Position numbers and translations under genes: made by a program. Source: an uncultured archaeon (lineage in GTDB: Archaea; Halobacteriota; Methanosarcinia; Methanosarcinales; Methanoperedenaceae). Taken from it: 64,000 bases of DNA. The stretch spans positions 25,579 through 89,578 of the forward strand of contig CABMIH010000075.1 in NCBI GenBank assembly GCA_902386205.1, written 5' to 3'. This document shows, in pieces, positions 16,472-25,309 of the stretch (its first letter is position 1; every line of letters begins with the position of its first letter). A model generated the notes under the pieces. It was not told where the DNA came from. It ran no database searches and saw only the letters and a program-made list of their open reading frames with translations.

Positions 16472-17638
16472 TTAAAAAAGTGTCCTGAATGCAGCCCCCA
16501 ATAATTTAATAAGCCTCTTCTTATCCCCTCCCATGATAAGTTTCTGCATGAGGATAGAAGGGTGGTCCATGTCGCCGTATTCCGTGATGACATCCCTTAT
16601 CCCTGGCTGGTTCAGGTATGCTATCAACTCATTCAGGCCGTCATCGCCCAGTTTACCGAGACCATTATGGATCCTCATTCCAATAGAAAGTTCCCGCCCT
16701 ACAGCTTTGCGCCATCCTTTTTCGTACTCCTCCAGGCTCGCTTCTTTCCTTGAAGCACGGGCTGCGACCTCACCCGCTATCTTTGCGCACACGGCACCCA
16801 TGTAAACACCTCCACCTGAGGTTGGCTTCACCTGCCCGGCCGCATCGCCCACAAGCAGCACATTGTCATTTATGGTCTTATCCGGCGGGCCAAGCGGGAT
16901 GCCGCCGAGCACATGCTCCATGCGCGAACCCATATATCTTGAAGCCACAACAGGATGGCCCAGGAGTTTTTCAAGGCACTGGCGCGGTGAAATATCATCC
17001 GGGTTCTTTGCAAGACCTATGCGTGACATTTCGCCAAAAGGTACAGCCCATGCAAAAAAACCCGGAGCAACATCATTTCCTGTGAATATTTCAACGAATT
17101 GCGGGTCTTTTGCATTGTATGGGGCTTCGAATTGTATCCCTGACAGGAATTTTTTGCAGCGCGAAATTCCGGCGGAGCGGCCAACGCTGCTCTGTATCCC
17201 GTCCGCGCCGATTATGATACTTGAATGGATCTCCCTTTTCTCACCTTCCGATATTACCGATATTTTACCATTTTCCATACCTGTAAAACGTGTCCTTAAC
17301 AGGAGGTCCGTTCCCTCATCCAGCGAGCGCTCAACAAGATCCCTGTCGAACATTTTCCTGTCTATGACATACGCTTTCACATCTTTTCCGCGTATGCACA
17401 GTTCCTCACGGTTCGGGGCATATACAAATGCCCCTTTCATCTTTGCAAGAACATAACTTCCCTCCCCGACTTCGCATTCCCCAAGGGCTGCCGTACTTAC
17501 AAGCCCCGTGCACTGGACGGGAGAGCCTATGCTGGCATGTTCCTCTATAAGCAGGGTGCTTGCCCCGTTCCGGGATGCATATTTTGAGGCCATAGCGCCC
17601 GCAGGCCCGGCGCCAACGACCACGACATCATATTTCAT
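16472..17638 (-). CDS. Digeranylgeranylglycerophospholipid reductase (geranylgeranyl reductase family)
   Basis: A 388-residue FAD enzyme that saturates the isoprenoid chains of archaeal lipids. The N-terminal VVVGAGPAGAMASKYASRNG holds the Rossmann GxGxxG, with SIGSPVQCTGLVS next, and LLVGDAAGQVKPTSGGGVYM in the C-terminal half. Length and order of motifs match archaeal GGR. The ATG at 17638 lies about 26 nt from an AT-rich box, so the message may be leaderless. Confidence 0.9.
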   Translation of the reverse strand: MKYDVVVVGAGPAGAMASKYASRNGASTLLIEEHASIGSPVQCTGLVSTAALGECEVGEGSYVLAKMKGAFVYAPNREELCIRGKDVKAYVIDRKMFDRDLVERSLDEGTDLLLRTRFTGMENGKISVISEGEKREIHSSIIIGADGIQSSVGRSAGISRCKKFLSGIQFEAPYNAKDPQFVEIFTGNDVAPGFFAWAVPFGEMSRIGLAKNPDDISPRQCLEKLLGHPVVASRYMGSRMEHVLGGIPLGPPDKTINDNVLLVGDAAGQVKPTSGGGVYMGAVCAKIAGEVAARASRKEASLEEYEKGWRKAVGRELSIGMRIHNGLGKLGDDGLNELIAYLNQPGIRDVITEYGDMDHPSILMQKLIMGGDKKRLIKLLGAAFRTLF

Positions 17639-17660
17639 GTGCCCAATAATGTTCAGGTGG

Positions 17661-17668
17661 ATAAATAA
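17661..17668. promoter_or_regulatory. Shared AT-rich box between divergent genes
   Basis: ATAAATAA lies in the 57-nt gap between GGR (minus) and the 17696 gene (plus). It reads as a TATA-like element in both directions and is about 26 nt from the GGR start codon and 31 nt from the other. One box, or two overlapping boxes, may drive two short-leader or leaderless transcripts. Confidence 0.35.
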
Positions 17669-17695
17669 CCCTTAGCAGAAAGCTTTTAAGAATCC

Positions 17696-18196
17696 ATGAC
17701 GATACAACATACCATGAAGCGTACTTATCACCAGTTCCCCCAGAAACCCGAGTTTGAGCAAAAGTATAATTTCAAGGCTGACCTTCCCTATATCGTAAAA
17801 GTAATGGCAGGGATGGACGGGCAGTTCGGGACTTTTATTACGGACACACCCGACCTTAAAGGGCGTCCCATAACTGCAAAACGAACAATAGATATTGAGA
17901 TCGCAGACAGAAGAACAGATTTCACTTCGCTTAACAAATATTCCCTTGATCCCATACTTGAAGATGTGGACAGCGAAGGAACAATAGATTTCAAAGTTGT
18001 CCTGAAATACTCATTCCTTGATAAAAAATACGACCGGGTGCCATTCAAGGGAGACTCTTTTTTTGTGCGCACAAATCTTGAGAACAGCGTGCTTGCCCTG
18101 AAAGTACATCATATCGAGGGAATGGGCAGGACCGAATGCGCAAGGATAGCAGATACTATTGTTGAAGAAATAAGAAGAAACGCGCCAGATGTCTGA
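17696..18196 (+). CDS. Conserved-looking archaeal protein of unknown function
   Basis: A 166-residue soluble protein, not recognised. It is rich in alternating beta-type segments (PYIVKVMAGMDGQFGTFITD, FKVVLKYSFLDKKYDRVPF) and ends in a helix (ECARIADTIVEEIRRN). An ATG at 17714 is an alternative start. It overlaps the DUF2240 gene by 8 nt, so the two are translationally coupled and may work together. Confidence 0.6.
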   Translation: MTIQHTMKRTYHQFPQKPEFEQKYNFKADLPYIVKVMAGMDGQFGTFITDTPDLKGRPITAKRTIDIEIADRRTDFTSLNKYSLDPILEDVDSEGTIDFKVVLKYSFLDKKYDRVPFKGDSFFVRTNLENSVLALKVHHIEGMGRTECARIADTIVEEIRRNAPDV

Positions 18197-18662
18197 CCTT
18201 ATTTATACTGTTTCGATGCCCTTTTTAAGAAAGGGGAAAGAAACGCTCAAAGAGAGCGAATTTGTGCTCGCGCTTGCAATTGATCTTAACTGGTTCACTC
18301 CTGAGGCCGCAAAAAACATACTGGCCCTTGCCGGAAAAGAGGGGCTTTTAAAAAAGGAAGGGGATATTATAAGTCCTGCATTTGATCTTGGCTCAGTAAA
18401 AATACCTTCAGGATTCAAACCCCAACAGGTTGTTGTTGAAAAAAAATCGCTTTTTGACAGGACGATCGATCGTATCATACAGGGCACAGGCATGGAAAAA
18501 CGTAAAGTGATATCACTGATAAATAAAAAACAGGAAGACCTGTGCAAACTTGTTGAAATCGAGGTAAGCGCCATCCTCGTTGCCCTGGAGCACGGGATAG
18601 CTGCCGATGACCTCATCGAGGAAGAATATAAAGCTTTAATTAATCCTTTGCCTTCTTCGTGA
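18189..18662 (+). CDS. DUF2240 family protein
   Basis: A 157-residue protein of the archaeal DUF2240 family (COG3612). The N-terminal PFLRKGKETLKESEFVLALA and the DLNWFTPEAAKNILALAGKE-type segment resemble a winged-helix fold, and a central IPSGFKPQQ precedes a helical C-terminal half. Function unknown. Its 3' end overlaps that of rpoL on the other strand by 23 bp. Confidence 0.75.
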   Translation: MSDLIYTVSMPFLRKGKETLKESEFVLALAIDLNWFTPEAAKNILALAGKEGLLKKEGDIISPAFDLGSVKIPSGFKPQQVVVEKKSLFDRTIDRIIQGTGMEKRKVISLINKKQEDLCKLVEIEVSAILVALEHGIAADDLIEEEYKALINPLPSS

Positions 18663-18918
18663 AGAGGTCAATAAATTCATCGCATTCCTTGATGACCTCT
18701 TTTGCAGCTTTTTTAATTACTGCTATCGGATCTGCGCCGTCGGTCCTCACGAAAAGGATGGGATCGCTTATAGTCGTATGTTTAATATCATATGATGCTA
18801 TTTCAACGTGTTTGTTGTTCAGCAAAGCGGTTTTCAGTGTATTCAGGAGCGTATGGGTTTCCCCGACTACTTTGATGCTTATCTCGTTCTCGGTCTTATT
18901 GACGATTGTAAGTTCCAT
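18640..18918 (-). CDS. rpoL: RNA polymerase subunit L (Rpb11 homologue)
   Basis: A 92-residue RpoL with EISIKVVGETHTLLNTLKTA, then VEIASYDIKHTTISDPILFV and RTDG, the classical alpha-like dimerisation motif that pairs with subunit D. It follows the Csl4 gene by eight bases; the Csl4-RpoL link is found in many archaea. Confidence 0.94.
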   Translation of the reverse strand: MELTIVNKTENEISIKVVGETHTLLNTLKTALLNNKHVEIASYDIKHTTISDPILFVRTDGADPIAVIKKAAKEVIKECDEFIDLFTKKAKD

Positions 18919-18926
18919 GATCTCAC

Positions 18927-19556
18927 CTAAATAATGCCAGTCCCGTAATCAGAGGACAGTTTTCTTGTCTCGTTCCTGTTGCATTTGGGACATTTGAGTT
19001 TCCCATTATCCCTTTTCAATACGGTCCTGCAATTGCCGCAATAAGCCTTCGTTACGCCGAGTTCCTTATTCACTGTGGTAAGGCGCATGTTCCTCATGTC
19101 TATGACCCTTGCTTTTACAATGTCAAAAGGTGAAAATTCATAATATAATTCCTTCACGTAAGCGTCCTTGACATTTGAAACGTGGATCGCGGCCTGTTCC
19201 GCATTGAATATCTCCCGCTCGCCCCTGCCTTTGATACCTGCGATCTCAACAAGAGCTACGGAATCTTTCACATCAGTCACCTGGCCGATAACGATATCCC
19301 CAACCTGCAGGTTAGGGGGCGTGTTCGTGACAGGGGAAATAGAGATCGAGCGCTCTTTACTGTTAATCTTTACCATCCCGGTGGTTGCGGCATAGATGTT
19401 GCCTTTATCCACGAACGTCCCGGTTTTTGCCGTGAACTCCTCCGATGTTCCTATGAGGTCTCCAGGCAGTACGATTCTGGTTTCTTCCTGTACTTCCTCC
19501 TCCTCTTCGGGTTGTTCCATCTCCTCTTCTATTTCCTCTTCAATTTCCTGGGGCAC
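18927..19556 (-). CDS. csl4: Exosome RNA-binding subunit Csl4
   Basis: A 209-residue protein with an N-terminal domain from about residue 28 (VLPGDLIGTSEEFTAKTGTF), a central S1 domain (QVGDIVIGQVTDVKDSVALV) and a C-terminal zinc ribbon (YCGNCRTVLK and LKCPKCNRNE). It caps the archaeal exosome and recruits DnaG. The N-terminus is odd: about 27 residues are almost wholly acidic. The frame stays open further upstream, through a basic stretch, with no good start codon, so the true start (GTG at 19556 or an internal ATG) is uncertain. Confidence 0.88.
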   Translation of the reverse strand: MPQEIEEEIEEEMEQPEEEEEVQEETRIVLPGDLIGTSEEFTAKTGTFVDKGNIYAATTGMVKINSKERSISISPVTNTPPNLQVGDIVIGQVTDVKDSVALVEIAGIKGRGEREIFNAEQAAIHVSNVKDAYVKELYYEFSPFDIVKARVIDMRNMRLTTVNKELGVTKAYCGNCRTVLKRDNGKLKCPKCNRNETRKLSSDYGTGII

Positions 19557-19674
19557 TTCTTCTGTCTCTACGATCTCTTTTTCTTCAGTTTTATCAGCTT
19601 TCTCACTTTCTTCGCCTTTTCCAAGCTTTCTCCTGCTTGTAATCTTCCTTCTCTTTATTCTAATAACAATCCCT

Positions 19675-20265
19675 CTATCTTTTCTCGATCCTGAATATCT
19701 CTGCTTTTATGACCTGTACTTCCCTGGTATGGAACCTGAATGTCCTTTTAATGGGAAAATCAATTAATATATGCTCCGTTATGACCGACGGGCTGATAAA
19801 TTTTTTTATGAACTCGGCACTTCCGGCATTGTGTATGGAGTAAACCACGCTACTTAGTTCGAGGGCTTTCCTCAAAAAAGGGCGGTCGCTTCCTTTCACC
19901 TGTGCGCCAAACGGGGGGTTCATCACCACCGCATGCGCTTTACCGTGCACTTCATTTATGCTGCTGCATACGAACTCGACATCTGCGCCAAGCTTCTGTG
20001 CATTTGCCCGTGCAATCTCAAGAGCGTCTCTATCATCATCAAACCCTATAACCTTTTCTGCTCCAAGGAGCTTTGCCCCGATGGCAAGTATGCCGCAGCC
20101 GCATCCAAGGTCATAGACTGTACCTGTGATATCCCCTTTCATGAATGCATAATGCAGCAGTTCGGCTGCCACGGTTGCAGGCGTGGAATATTGTTCTTTT
20201 GATGGACTGGGGGAAGAAAAGCCTGAAACTTGTTCCAGCAGCATCTCAAGGTGTTTTTTTCTCAT
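19675..20265 (-). CDS. METTL5-like rRNA/N6-adenine methyltransferase
   Basis: A 196-residue class-I methyltransferase of the COG2263 group. It has the N-terminal SKEQYSTPATVAAELLHYAF, motif I VYDLGCGCGILAIGAKLLGA and the NPPFG catalytic tetrapeptide (VVMNPPFGAQ). Relatives methylate adenine N6 in rRNA (METTL5, position near 1832 of 18S in human). It overlaps the start of the next methyltransferase gene by 4 nt. Confidence 0.82.
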   Translation of the reverse strand: MRKKHLEMLLEQVSGFSSPSPSKEQYSTPATVAAELLHYAFMKGDITGTVYDLGCGCGILAIGAKLLGAEKVIGFDDDRDALEIARANAQKLGADVEFVCSSINEVHGKAHAVVMNPPFGAQVKGSDRPFLRKALELSSVVYSIHNAGSAEFIKKFISPSVITEHILIDFPIKRTFRFHTREVQVIKAEIFRIEKR

Positions 20266-20921
20266 GTTTTTTTGGCTATGAAGTGGAGGGCAGGCAACAT
20301 GGCTTCCCCGTGGATATTTACCTGTTCAAAATACTGCTTTGCAAAGGCTTTTATTCCCGACCCGCCCCCGTCGGCATCTTTTTTTACAAGATTTCCAAGC
20401 ATCAAAAGATGCGACCTTGTAAAATCCCTTGGCAAAACTATCTCGCGTTTTATGGTTTCGACAGTGATCTCGCCAAAGCCGGATGAGGAAAGCTGCCTGC
20501 TTATATCTTCGAATTCATGTGAATACAGTGCGCCTGAATTTCGAAGCAGTTCGTTGAATAAAAGGCTTGAACGTTGCGCTTCATTCTGCGGAACCCACAG
20601 GAGGATCATGAAAGAAAAAACAGATCCGCTGTTCAATACTCTTGTCACTTCTTTAAAAACCGGGCCGAGCATGTCAAAAGGGACAAGATCGAAATAATGG
20701 TATGAAATAACGGCGTCAAAAGCCGAATCCTTGAATGGTAAATGTTGCGGTTTTATGAGGACGGAGTTTTTCAAGGGTCTTTTGGTCGTGATCCCGAAGA
20801 CTGGGGAAGCAAGTTCATCAAAAAGTGTTCCCCCCAGGTCGAGTACGCGCGCTTCTGGCTTGATATCCGACCGTTTAATGAATTCCTGTCTGTCTTTTGC
20901 TGCGTAGGGCATAATGATCAA
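20262..20921 (-). CDS. Class-I SAM-dependent methyltransferase, substrate unknown
   Basis: A 219-residue protein with motif I EARVLDLGGTLFDEL, acidic loop and FDAVISYHYFDLVPFDML, matching the Methyltransf_11 type. No substrate can be named. The motif I is DLGG rather than DxGxGxG, so binding may be atypical. Translationally coupled to the METTL5-like gene (4-nt overlap). An ATG nine bases in is an alternative start. Confidence 0.65.
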   Translation of the reverse strand: MIIMPYAAKDRQEFIKRSDIKPEARVLDLGGTLFDELASPVFGITTKRPLKNSVLIKPQHLPFKDSAFDAVISYHYFDLVPFDMLGPVFKEVTRVLNSGSVFSFMILLWVPQNEAQRSSLLFNELLRNSGALYSHEFEDISRQLSSSGFGEITVETIKREIVLPRDFTRSHLLMLGNLVKKDADGGGSGIKAFAKQYFEQVNIHGEAMLPALHFIAKKT

Positions 20922-21011
20922 AAATTCGGCTGTGTCCGGTTAGAATTCTCCTTCGATTGATCTAATTTTACCTCTGTCCTAATAAATATTAGGTTCACCA
21001 TTTTAATCTCA

Positions 21012-22031
21012 TTAAATCCTGACCTCATCGATCAAAAACGGGGGATAAAAAACACCGTTCTCAGTGATGACCGCGCCAACATATTCCATAGGTGTTGCAT
21101 CAAAAGCGGGATTATAAACTTCAACATCAAGGGGCGCTATCTGGCGGTTCCCGAAATACTTTAGCTCATCGGGTTTCCTGAGCTCGATCTCGATTTCATC
21201 TTCAAGGTGCTCAAAATCGAAAGTCGATACCGGCGCAGCAACATAGAACGGTATCCCATGCTCTTTTGCGATAACGGAATGAGTGTATGTCCCTATCTTG
21301 TTGAACACCGCGTCCTGTGTTATCCTGTCCGCGCCCACGATGACCTTGTCAACCATGCCTTTTCGCATTACATGGCCCGACATGCTGTCCGTGATGAGTG
21401 TAACCGGGATCTTATCTTCCATCAACTCCCACGCCGTAATGCGGCTTCCCTGGTTAAGCGGGCGGGTCTCGCATGCTATGACCTTTATATCCTTTCCTTC
21501 TTCCCGGGCTGAGCGGATAACCCCGAGAGCAGTTCCCCAGTCCACGCACGCAAGTCTTCCTGCATTGCAGTGGGTCATGACAGTATCACCGTCCTCAAGC
21601 AGTGCAGCCCCGTACCCACCCAATTCCCTGTTTTTCTCCACATCCTCGTCGGCTATTGCTTTTGCTTCTTCAAGGGAAAACATCTTTACTTCTTTGATAT
21701 TATTGGCATCTTCAGTCACCCCCATCACCCGTTTCACTCCCCAGGAGAGATTGACGGCAGTGGGTCTTGTGCTGGTTATGTTTTTGCCGGCTTTGTCCAG
21801 TTCGTCCATTAGCGCATCCAGCGTCGAGGCATTGCTCCTGTAAGCCGCAAGGGCAACACCGAACCCGCCTGCCGCGCCAAGCGCAGGAGCCCCCCGCACG
21901 CGAAGGGATTTTATGGCCTCGCACAGGGACTCGATTGTGCCGCATTCGATTATTTTGTAATCCCCGGGCAGAAGGGTCTGGTCTATCATAATTATATTGT
22001 TTTTCTTAGAATCCCAGTCTATCGTTCTCAT
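21012..22031 (-). CDS. mtnA: S-methyl-5-thioribose-1-phosphate isomerase / eIF2B-like
   Basis: A 339-residue member of the MtnA/aIF2B family. It has SLRVRGAPALGAAGGFGVAL, the catalytic Cys in MTHCNAGRLACVDWGTALG, ETRPLNQGSRITAWEL, and the acidic KVIVGADRITQDAVFNKIGT. These are the MtnA signatures, so methionine salvage is the likely role; ribose-1,5-bisphosphate isomerase is a related possibility. The gene is divergent from mfnE. Confidence 0.85.
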   Translation of the reverse strand: MRTIDWDSKKNNIIMIDQTLLPGDYKIIECGTIESLCEAIKSLRVRGAPALGAAGGFGVALAAYRSNASTLDALMDELDKAGKNITSTRPTAVNLSWGVKRVMGVTEDANNIKEVKMFSLEEAKAIADEDVEKNRELGGYGAALLEDGDTVMTHCNAGRLACVDWGTALGVIRSAREEGKDIKVIACETRPLNQGSRITAWELMEDKIPVTLITDSMSGHVMRKGMVDKVIVGADRITQDAVFNKIGTYTHSVIAKEHGIPFYVAAPVSTFDFEHLEDEIEIELRKPDELKYFGNRQIAPLDVEVYNPAFDATPMEYVGAVITENGVFYPPFLIDEVRI

Positions 22032-22087
22032 TTTAATGGCTATTACATGCCGTTACATATTTAAACTCTTCAGGTCAGTAAAAAGAG

Positions 22088-22687
22088 ATGATAATTATAA
22101 AGCTCGGAGGCAGCCTGATAAACAGCGCAAAAGGGCTTGTAAAAGAGATAATCGATCATTCAGATAAGTGCAGGGATGAAATCCTGATAGTCCCGGGTGG
22201 TTCGGTCTTTGCAGACACCGTGCGTAAAATAGATGCTTCACAGGAAGCTGCCCACTGGATGGCTGTTCTTGCAATGGAACAGTATGCCTATTATCTGGCA
22301 GACGGGACAGGAGCAAAACTCATAGACAGCCTTAAAATCGATTGTATTGGGACATATATCCTTCTGCCCTATAATCTTCTTAAAGAAAAAGATGAACTTC
22401 CGCACACATGGGATGTTACTTCTGATACTATTGCAGCATGGGTGGCAAAACAGCTCGATGCGCGATTTATCAAAGTCACGGACGTGGACGGGGTTTACAT
22501 CAACGGGGTGCTGGAAAAAGAGATTTATGCAGGTGAACTCATAGGGAAAGAAACCTGTGTGGACAGGGAACTTCCGCATTTCCTCATCAGGAACAGGATG
22601 AACTGTGAGATTATCAACGGGAATTGCCCCGGAAGATTGGTTAACGCTCTTGCCGGCAATGTAAGCGGGACTCTTATAAAGGGATAA
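22088..22687 (+). CDS. mfnE: Amino-acid-kinase family protein, MfnE-like (methanofuran biosynthesis)
   Basis: A 199-residue member of the amino acid kinase fold: IIKLGGSLINSAKGLVKEII at the N-terminus, ILIVPGGSVFADTVR, and the LPHTWDVTSDTIAAWVAKQL motif that I associate with the small kinases of C1-metabolising microbes such as MfnE, which phosphorylates aminomethyl-furanmethanol for methanofuran. The exact substrate is inferred from family resemblance. It stands just ahead of a zinc ribbon gene and EF-1beta. Confidence 0.65.
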   Translation: MIIIKLGGSLINSAKGLVKEIIDHSDKCRDEILIVPGGSVFADTVRKIDASQEAAHWMAVLAMEQYAYYLADGTGAKLIDSLKIDCIGTYILLPYNLLKEKDELPHTWDVTSDTIAAWVAKQLDARFIKVTDVDGVYINGVLEKEIYAGELIGKETCVDRELPHFLIRNRMNCEIINGNCPGRLVNALAGNVSGTLIKG

Positions 22688-22734
22688 ATTTAATAGCATT
22701 AGATTCTATGGAAGTCCCAAAATAGGAGAATATT

Positions 22735-22899
22735 ATGGCAGAACAAAAAAAATGTATATCATGCGGAGTAAATCTTATTGAGCGCGGTTATGCGCGATTC
22801 CCGTGCCCACAATGCGGAACAGAACTTGGAAGATGCGTGCGCTGCAGGCACCAGAGCAATTCTTATAAATGCCCCAACTGCGGGTTTGAGGGACCGTGA
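22735..22899 (+). CDS. Small zinc-ribbon RNA-binding-type protein (COG2888)
   Basis: Fifty-four residues from ATG 22735 to TGA 22899, with GGAGAA upstream. It starts [14 protein letters not shown] and has four Cys-x-x-Cys pairs, giving two zinc ribbons in series. Such proteins accompany EF-1beta in archaea and were proposed to bind RNA. The gene overlaps an upstream in-frame extension of the EF-1beta frame, which is therefore not real. Confidence 0.85.
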   Translation: MAEQKKCISCGVNLIERGYARFPCPQCGTELGRCVRCRHQSNSYKCPNCGFEGP

Positions 22900-22903
22900 A
22901 AAA

Positions 22904-23170
22904 ATGGGAGAAGTTGCAGCCAAGATACAGGTAATGCCGTCAGGCATGGACGTTGATTTAAAAGACCTCCAGGAACAGTTAAAAAAAGTTATTCCTAACG
23001 GGGCACGCTTGCACAACTTTTCTGAGCAACCGGTAGCTTTCGGCCTGAAAGCCCTCATAGTTGTAGTCAAAGTAGGCGATATTGAAGGCGGGACAGAGAA
23101 GGTCGAAGAAGCTTTCAGTAAAGTAAAGGGGGTAGAAAGCGTATCAGTGGTAGAGCTCGGCAGGATGTAG
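22904..23170 (+). CDS. ef1b: Elongation factor 1-beta
   Basis: An 88-residue aEF-1beta, the guanine nucleotide exchange factor of EF-1alpha. It runs [20 protein letters not shown] to the C-terminal [18 protein letters not shown] end, all in the ferredoxin-like fold. The ATG at 22904, four bases after the zinc-ribbon stop, fits family length; a longer open frame to 22778 overlaps that gene. The stop is TAG. Confidence 0.92.
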   Translation: MGEVAAKIQVMPSGMDVDLKDLQEQLKKVIPNGARLHNFSEQPVAFGLKALIVVVKVGDIEGGTEKVEEAFSKVKGVESVSVVELGRM

Positions 23171-23209
23171 GAAAAATCTTATATTCCTGCATGTGATATT
23201 ATTTTTTCA

Positions 23210-23281
23210 GGGCCTGTAGATCAGGGGTAGATCGTTGCGTTCGCAACGCAAAGGCCGCGGGTTCGAATCCCGCCGGGTCCA
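23210..23281 (+). tRNA. tRNA-Ala (anticodon CGC)
   Basis: Acceptor GGGCCTG with CGGGTCC (two G-U pairs), D-stem GATC/GATC, anticodon stem TTGCG/CGCAA around TTCGCAA (anticodon CGC), T-arm GCGGG/CCCGC with TTCGAAT, and discriminator A at 23281. No CCA in the gene. It lies 39 nt downstream of ef1b. Confidence 0.95.
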
Positions 23282-23304
23282 TTTAAAAAAAAGACAACAG
23301 CATT

Positions 23305-24051
23305 ATGAATCCCCAATTATCAGTAATCGTCCCGGTCCTTAATGAAGCAAAATACCTTGAGGAGACGCTTAAAACCATCGCGGAACAGAACACGAACGTA
23401 TCTTTCGAACTCCTGGTATCGGATAACGGGAGCACGGATGATAGTATTGATATTGCAAAGCGTTATGCCGACCGCGTGCTTGTCTGTGAAGAGCGCGGGA
23501 TCGGAGCAGCAAGACATTATGGTGCGGTACATGCGCATGAAAAAAGTAGATATTTCATATTTATCGATGCTGACACGCATATACCCGGCTACTACCTCGC
23601 TTATGTTTACGAAACCTTCAAAACAGAGCCGGAACTTGTGGGATTTTCAACAGTGTTCAAATTTTCAGAATGCTCGGACCAGATAAAACTGGCAGAAAGC
23701 GTCTCTAATAAGTATTTCATCATGAGGGGAAAATTGCACTCTGCCACATTGCCAGGTTTTAATACATGCGTGCGGCGCGAAGCGTATTTTAAATGCGGCG
23801 GCTACCAGAATGTCCTGCTTGAGGATGTTGATTTCAGCAGGAGGTTGAACAAGACCGGAACCGTGAAATTCTTTTCCAACGTAAAAGTAGTGAATTCATC
23901 CCGGCGTCTGGAAGTGATGGGGCTTCTCGGGACGCTTTATTATTATGCACAACTGGATTTAGGGTGGGAACTTAATTCTTCGTGGGTCGATAAGCTCACA
24001 AAGAAACTGGGGATTGCTGACCTGAGGGAATATATCGGCATTCGCAAATGA
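23305..24051 (+). CDS. Family 2 glycosyltransferase
   Basis: A 248-residue GT-A fold enzyme: LSVIVPVLNEAKYLEETLKT, DNGSTDDSIDIAKRYAD, and the DxD-like FIDADTHIPGYY, then a conserved GGYQNVLLEDVDFSRRL. No transmembrane segment is clear. Donor and acceptor unknown; S-layer or lipid glycosylation is possible in this setting. It is single and not part of a sugar cluster. Confidence 0.85.
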   Translation: MNPQLSVIVPVLNEAKYLEETLKTIAEQNTNVSFELLVSDNGSTDDSIDIAKRYADRVLVCEERGIGAARHYGAVHAHEKSRYFIFIDADTHIPGYYLAYVYETFKTEPELVGFSTVFKFSECSDQIKLAESVSNKYFIMRGKLHSATLPGFNTCVRREAYFKCGGYQNVLLEDVDFSRRLNKTGTVKFFSNVKVVNSSRRLEVMGLLGTLYYYAQLDLGWELNSSWVDKLTKKLGIADLREYIGIRK

Positions 24052-24066
24052 TTGCCGGAAAAAAAT

Positions 24067-24216
24067 TTATTTCTTAAACTCGGTATAACCGCATTTCCCG
24101 CATGCAAAGCGGTTCTTATGATCTGCAAGAAATACCCCGGGTCCGCATCTCGGGCATGACTGCTTTATCTTTTTTGCTTTATTTCCGCTTACTTCGTAAA
24201 ATTCATGTACTGGCAT
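24067..24216 (-). CDS. rps27ae: Ribosomal protein S27ae
   Basis: A 49-residue protein from ATG 24216 to TAA 24067. It has the single zinc ribbon [22 protein letters not shown], split here by length, ending CGYTEFKK, as in archaeal S27ae. It follows S24e by 19 bases. Confidence 0.93.
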   Translation of the reverse strand: MPVHEFYEVSGNKAKKIKQSCPRCGPGVFLADHKNRFACGKCGYTEFKK

Positions 24217-24235
24217 AAAAAATCACTTCTATGGT

Positions 24236-24586
24236 TTATTTTTTATCTTCGGTTTTAGGCTCAACTTTGGGTTTTGCTTCTGGCGCGCTTTCCGCGGCTT
24301 TCTCTTCTGTAGCTTTTGGCACCCCTCTTATGACAAGATGATTGTGGGCAAGCTGTTTCAAACGCTCTTCGTTCTCATAGATTGTAGCTGCTCCTGTGAT
24401 TTCCTGCTTCCCGAATTTGGTATCAAGACGCTCTATGACTATAAGTTCGGGTTTGGAATTCGCTATCGCTGCCAGCTTATTCTTCACTTCAATCCGTGAG
24501 GGTGTCGTTTTGTTCTGGATTTTTAGGGTTATCTCTCTTCTTTTCAACAGTGGATTTGTCTTATCTTTGATAATCTGAAGTTCCAT
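24236..24586 (-). CDS. rps24e: Ribosomal protein S24e
   Basis: A 116-residue S24e: MELQIIKDKTNPLLKRREIT, then PELIVIERLDTKFGKQEITG and ATIYENEERL. The C-terminal 25 residues are a lysine/glutamate/proline tail absent from the shortest homologues. It overlaps the kinase gene by one base, typical of this archaeal operon. Confidence 0.94.
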   Translation of the reverse strand: MELQIIKDKTNPLLKRREITLKIQNKTTPSRIEVKNKLAAIANSKPELIVIERLDTKFGKQEITGAATIYENEERLKQLAHNHLVIRGVPKATEEKAAESAPEAKPKVEPKTEDKK

Positions 24587-25122
24587 TATTTTTCCTCCTT
24601 ACATTTCATTCTGTCAATAAATGATTGTATTTCTTTTTTCTTTTTATCGGTCACTTTAACTAATACCGCCCCTTCGTCCGGCAACCCATATATAACTACT
24701 GATGAAATAGGCGCCATCGCAATAGCCGGGAGGGCTGCAAGATCCTCCTCTCCTTTAATGAATATCCTGACCGGATTGCCTGAATCCATGGCCCTGGATA
24801 CTTCATGCATTAATTCTTCAGTTATAGTACCAGGCGGATTATCTACCGTGATAGTTTTAAAACGCGGATGCTTTGTCCCGTGCATTACACTATCAGAAGC
24901 CGGGCCGCGCTTTGTCCTGTCATCCACAAAAGATATATCCGGGATCAGGCCGGCATTAAGAAGGTTAAAAGTCACGATATCTCCCACAGAGATTATCTTG
25001 GTCGGATTGCCGAAGTCCTTGATTATCCGTTTTGCGGTGTCAGGACCGTCTCCCTTATAAAGCTCTCCATGGAGTTTTCGAAGCTCTGCCCTTAATTCAT
25101 TTGGAAGGCAATATCTTTTCAA
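24586..25122 (-). CDS. GTP-dependent dephospho-CoA kinase (DUF359)
   Basis: A 178-residue member of the DUF359 family, shown to phosphorylate dephospho-CoA with GTP in Thermococcus. Motifs are KIISVGDIVTFNLLNAGLIP, SFVDDRTKRGPA, ITVDNPPGTITEEL and FIKGEEDLAALPAIAMAP. It lies between S24e and Spt4, its standard position in euryarchaea. Confidence 0.9.
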   Translation of the reverse strand: MKRYCLPNELRAELRKLHGELYKGDGPDTAKRIIKDFGNPTKIISVGDIVTFNLLNAGLIPDISFVDDRTKRGPASDSVMHGTKHPRFKTITVDNPPGTITEELMHEVSRAMDSGNPVRIFIKGEEDLAALPAIAMAPISSVVIYGLPDEGAVLVKVTDKKKKEIQSFIDRMKCKEEK

Positions 25123-25123
25123 G

Positions 25124-25309
25124 CTACCGAACCTTCAACGCATATGCCCCGGCCATTTTTACACCGAGCCGTTTTCCGATCTTGGATTTTTCAGGATCGA
25201 TAATTACCGCATAACCGCTCCAGTCAGAAGTAAGGGATGTTGAATTGCAGACCAGGCACACAGGCCCCTTCACTATCCTGTTGCATTCTTTGCAGACATA
25301 TTCAACCAT
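25124..25309 (-). CDS. spt4: Transcription elongation factor Spt4
   Basis: A 61-residue zinc protein (formerly RpoE''), with YVCKECNRIVKGPVCLVCN and the C-terminal IIDPEKSKIGKRLGVKMAG. It pairs with Spt5 and binds the polymerase clamp. It touches rpoE by one base (stop and start overlap). Confidence 0.94.
   Translation of the reverse strand: MVEYVCKECNRIVKGPVCLVCNSTSLTSDWSGYAVIIDPEKSKIGKRLGVKMAGAYALKVR

Noticed and set aside
19182..19694. Plus-strand frames opposite csl4
   Set aside because: They mirror the acidic and zinc-ribbon coding sequence of csl4 and are low-complexity (Phe/Leu/Ser-rich).
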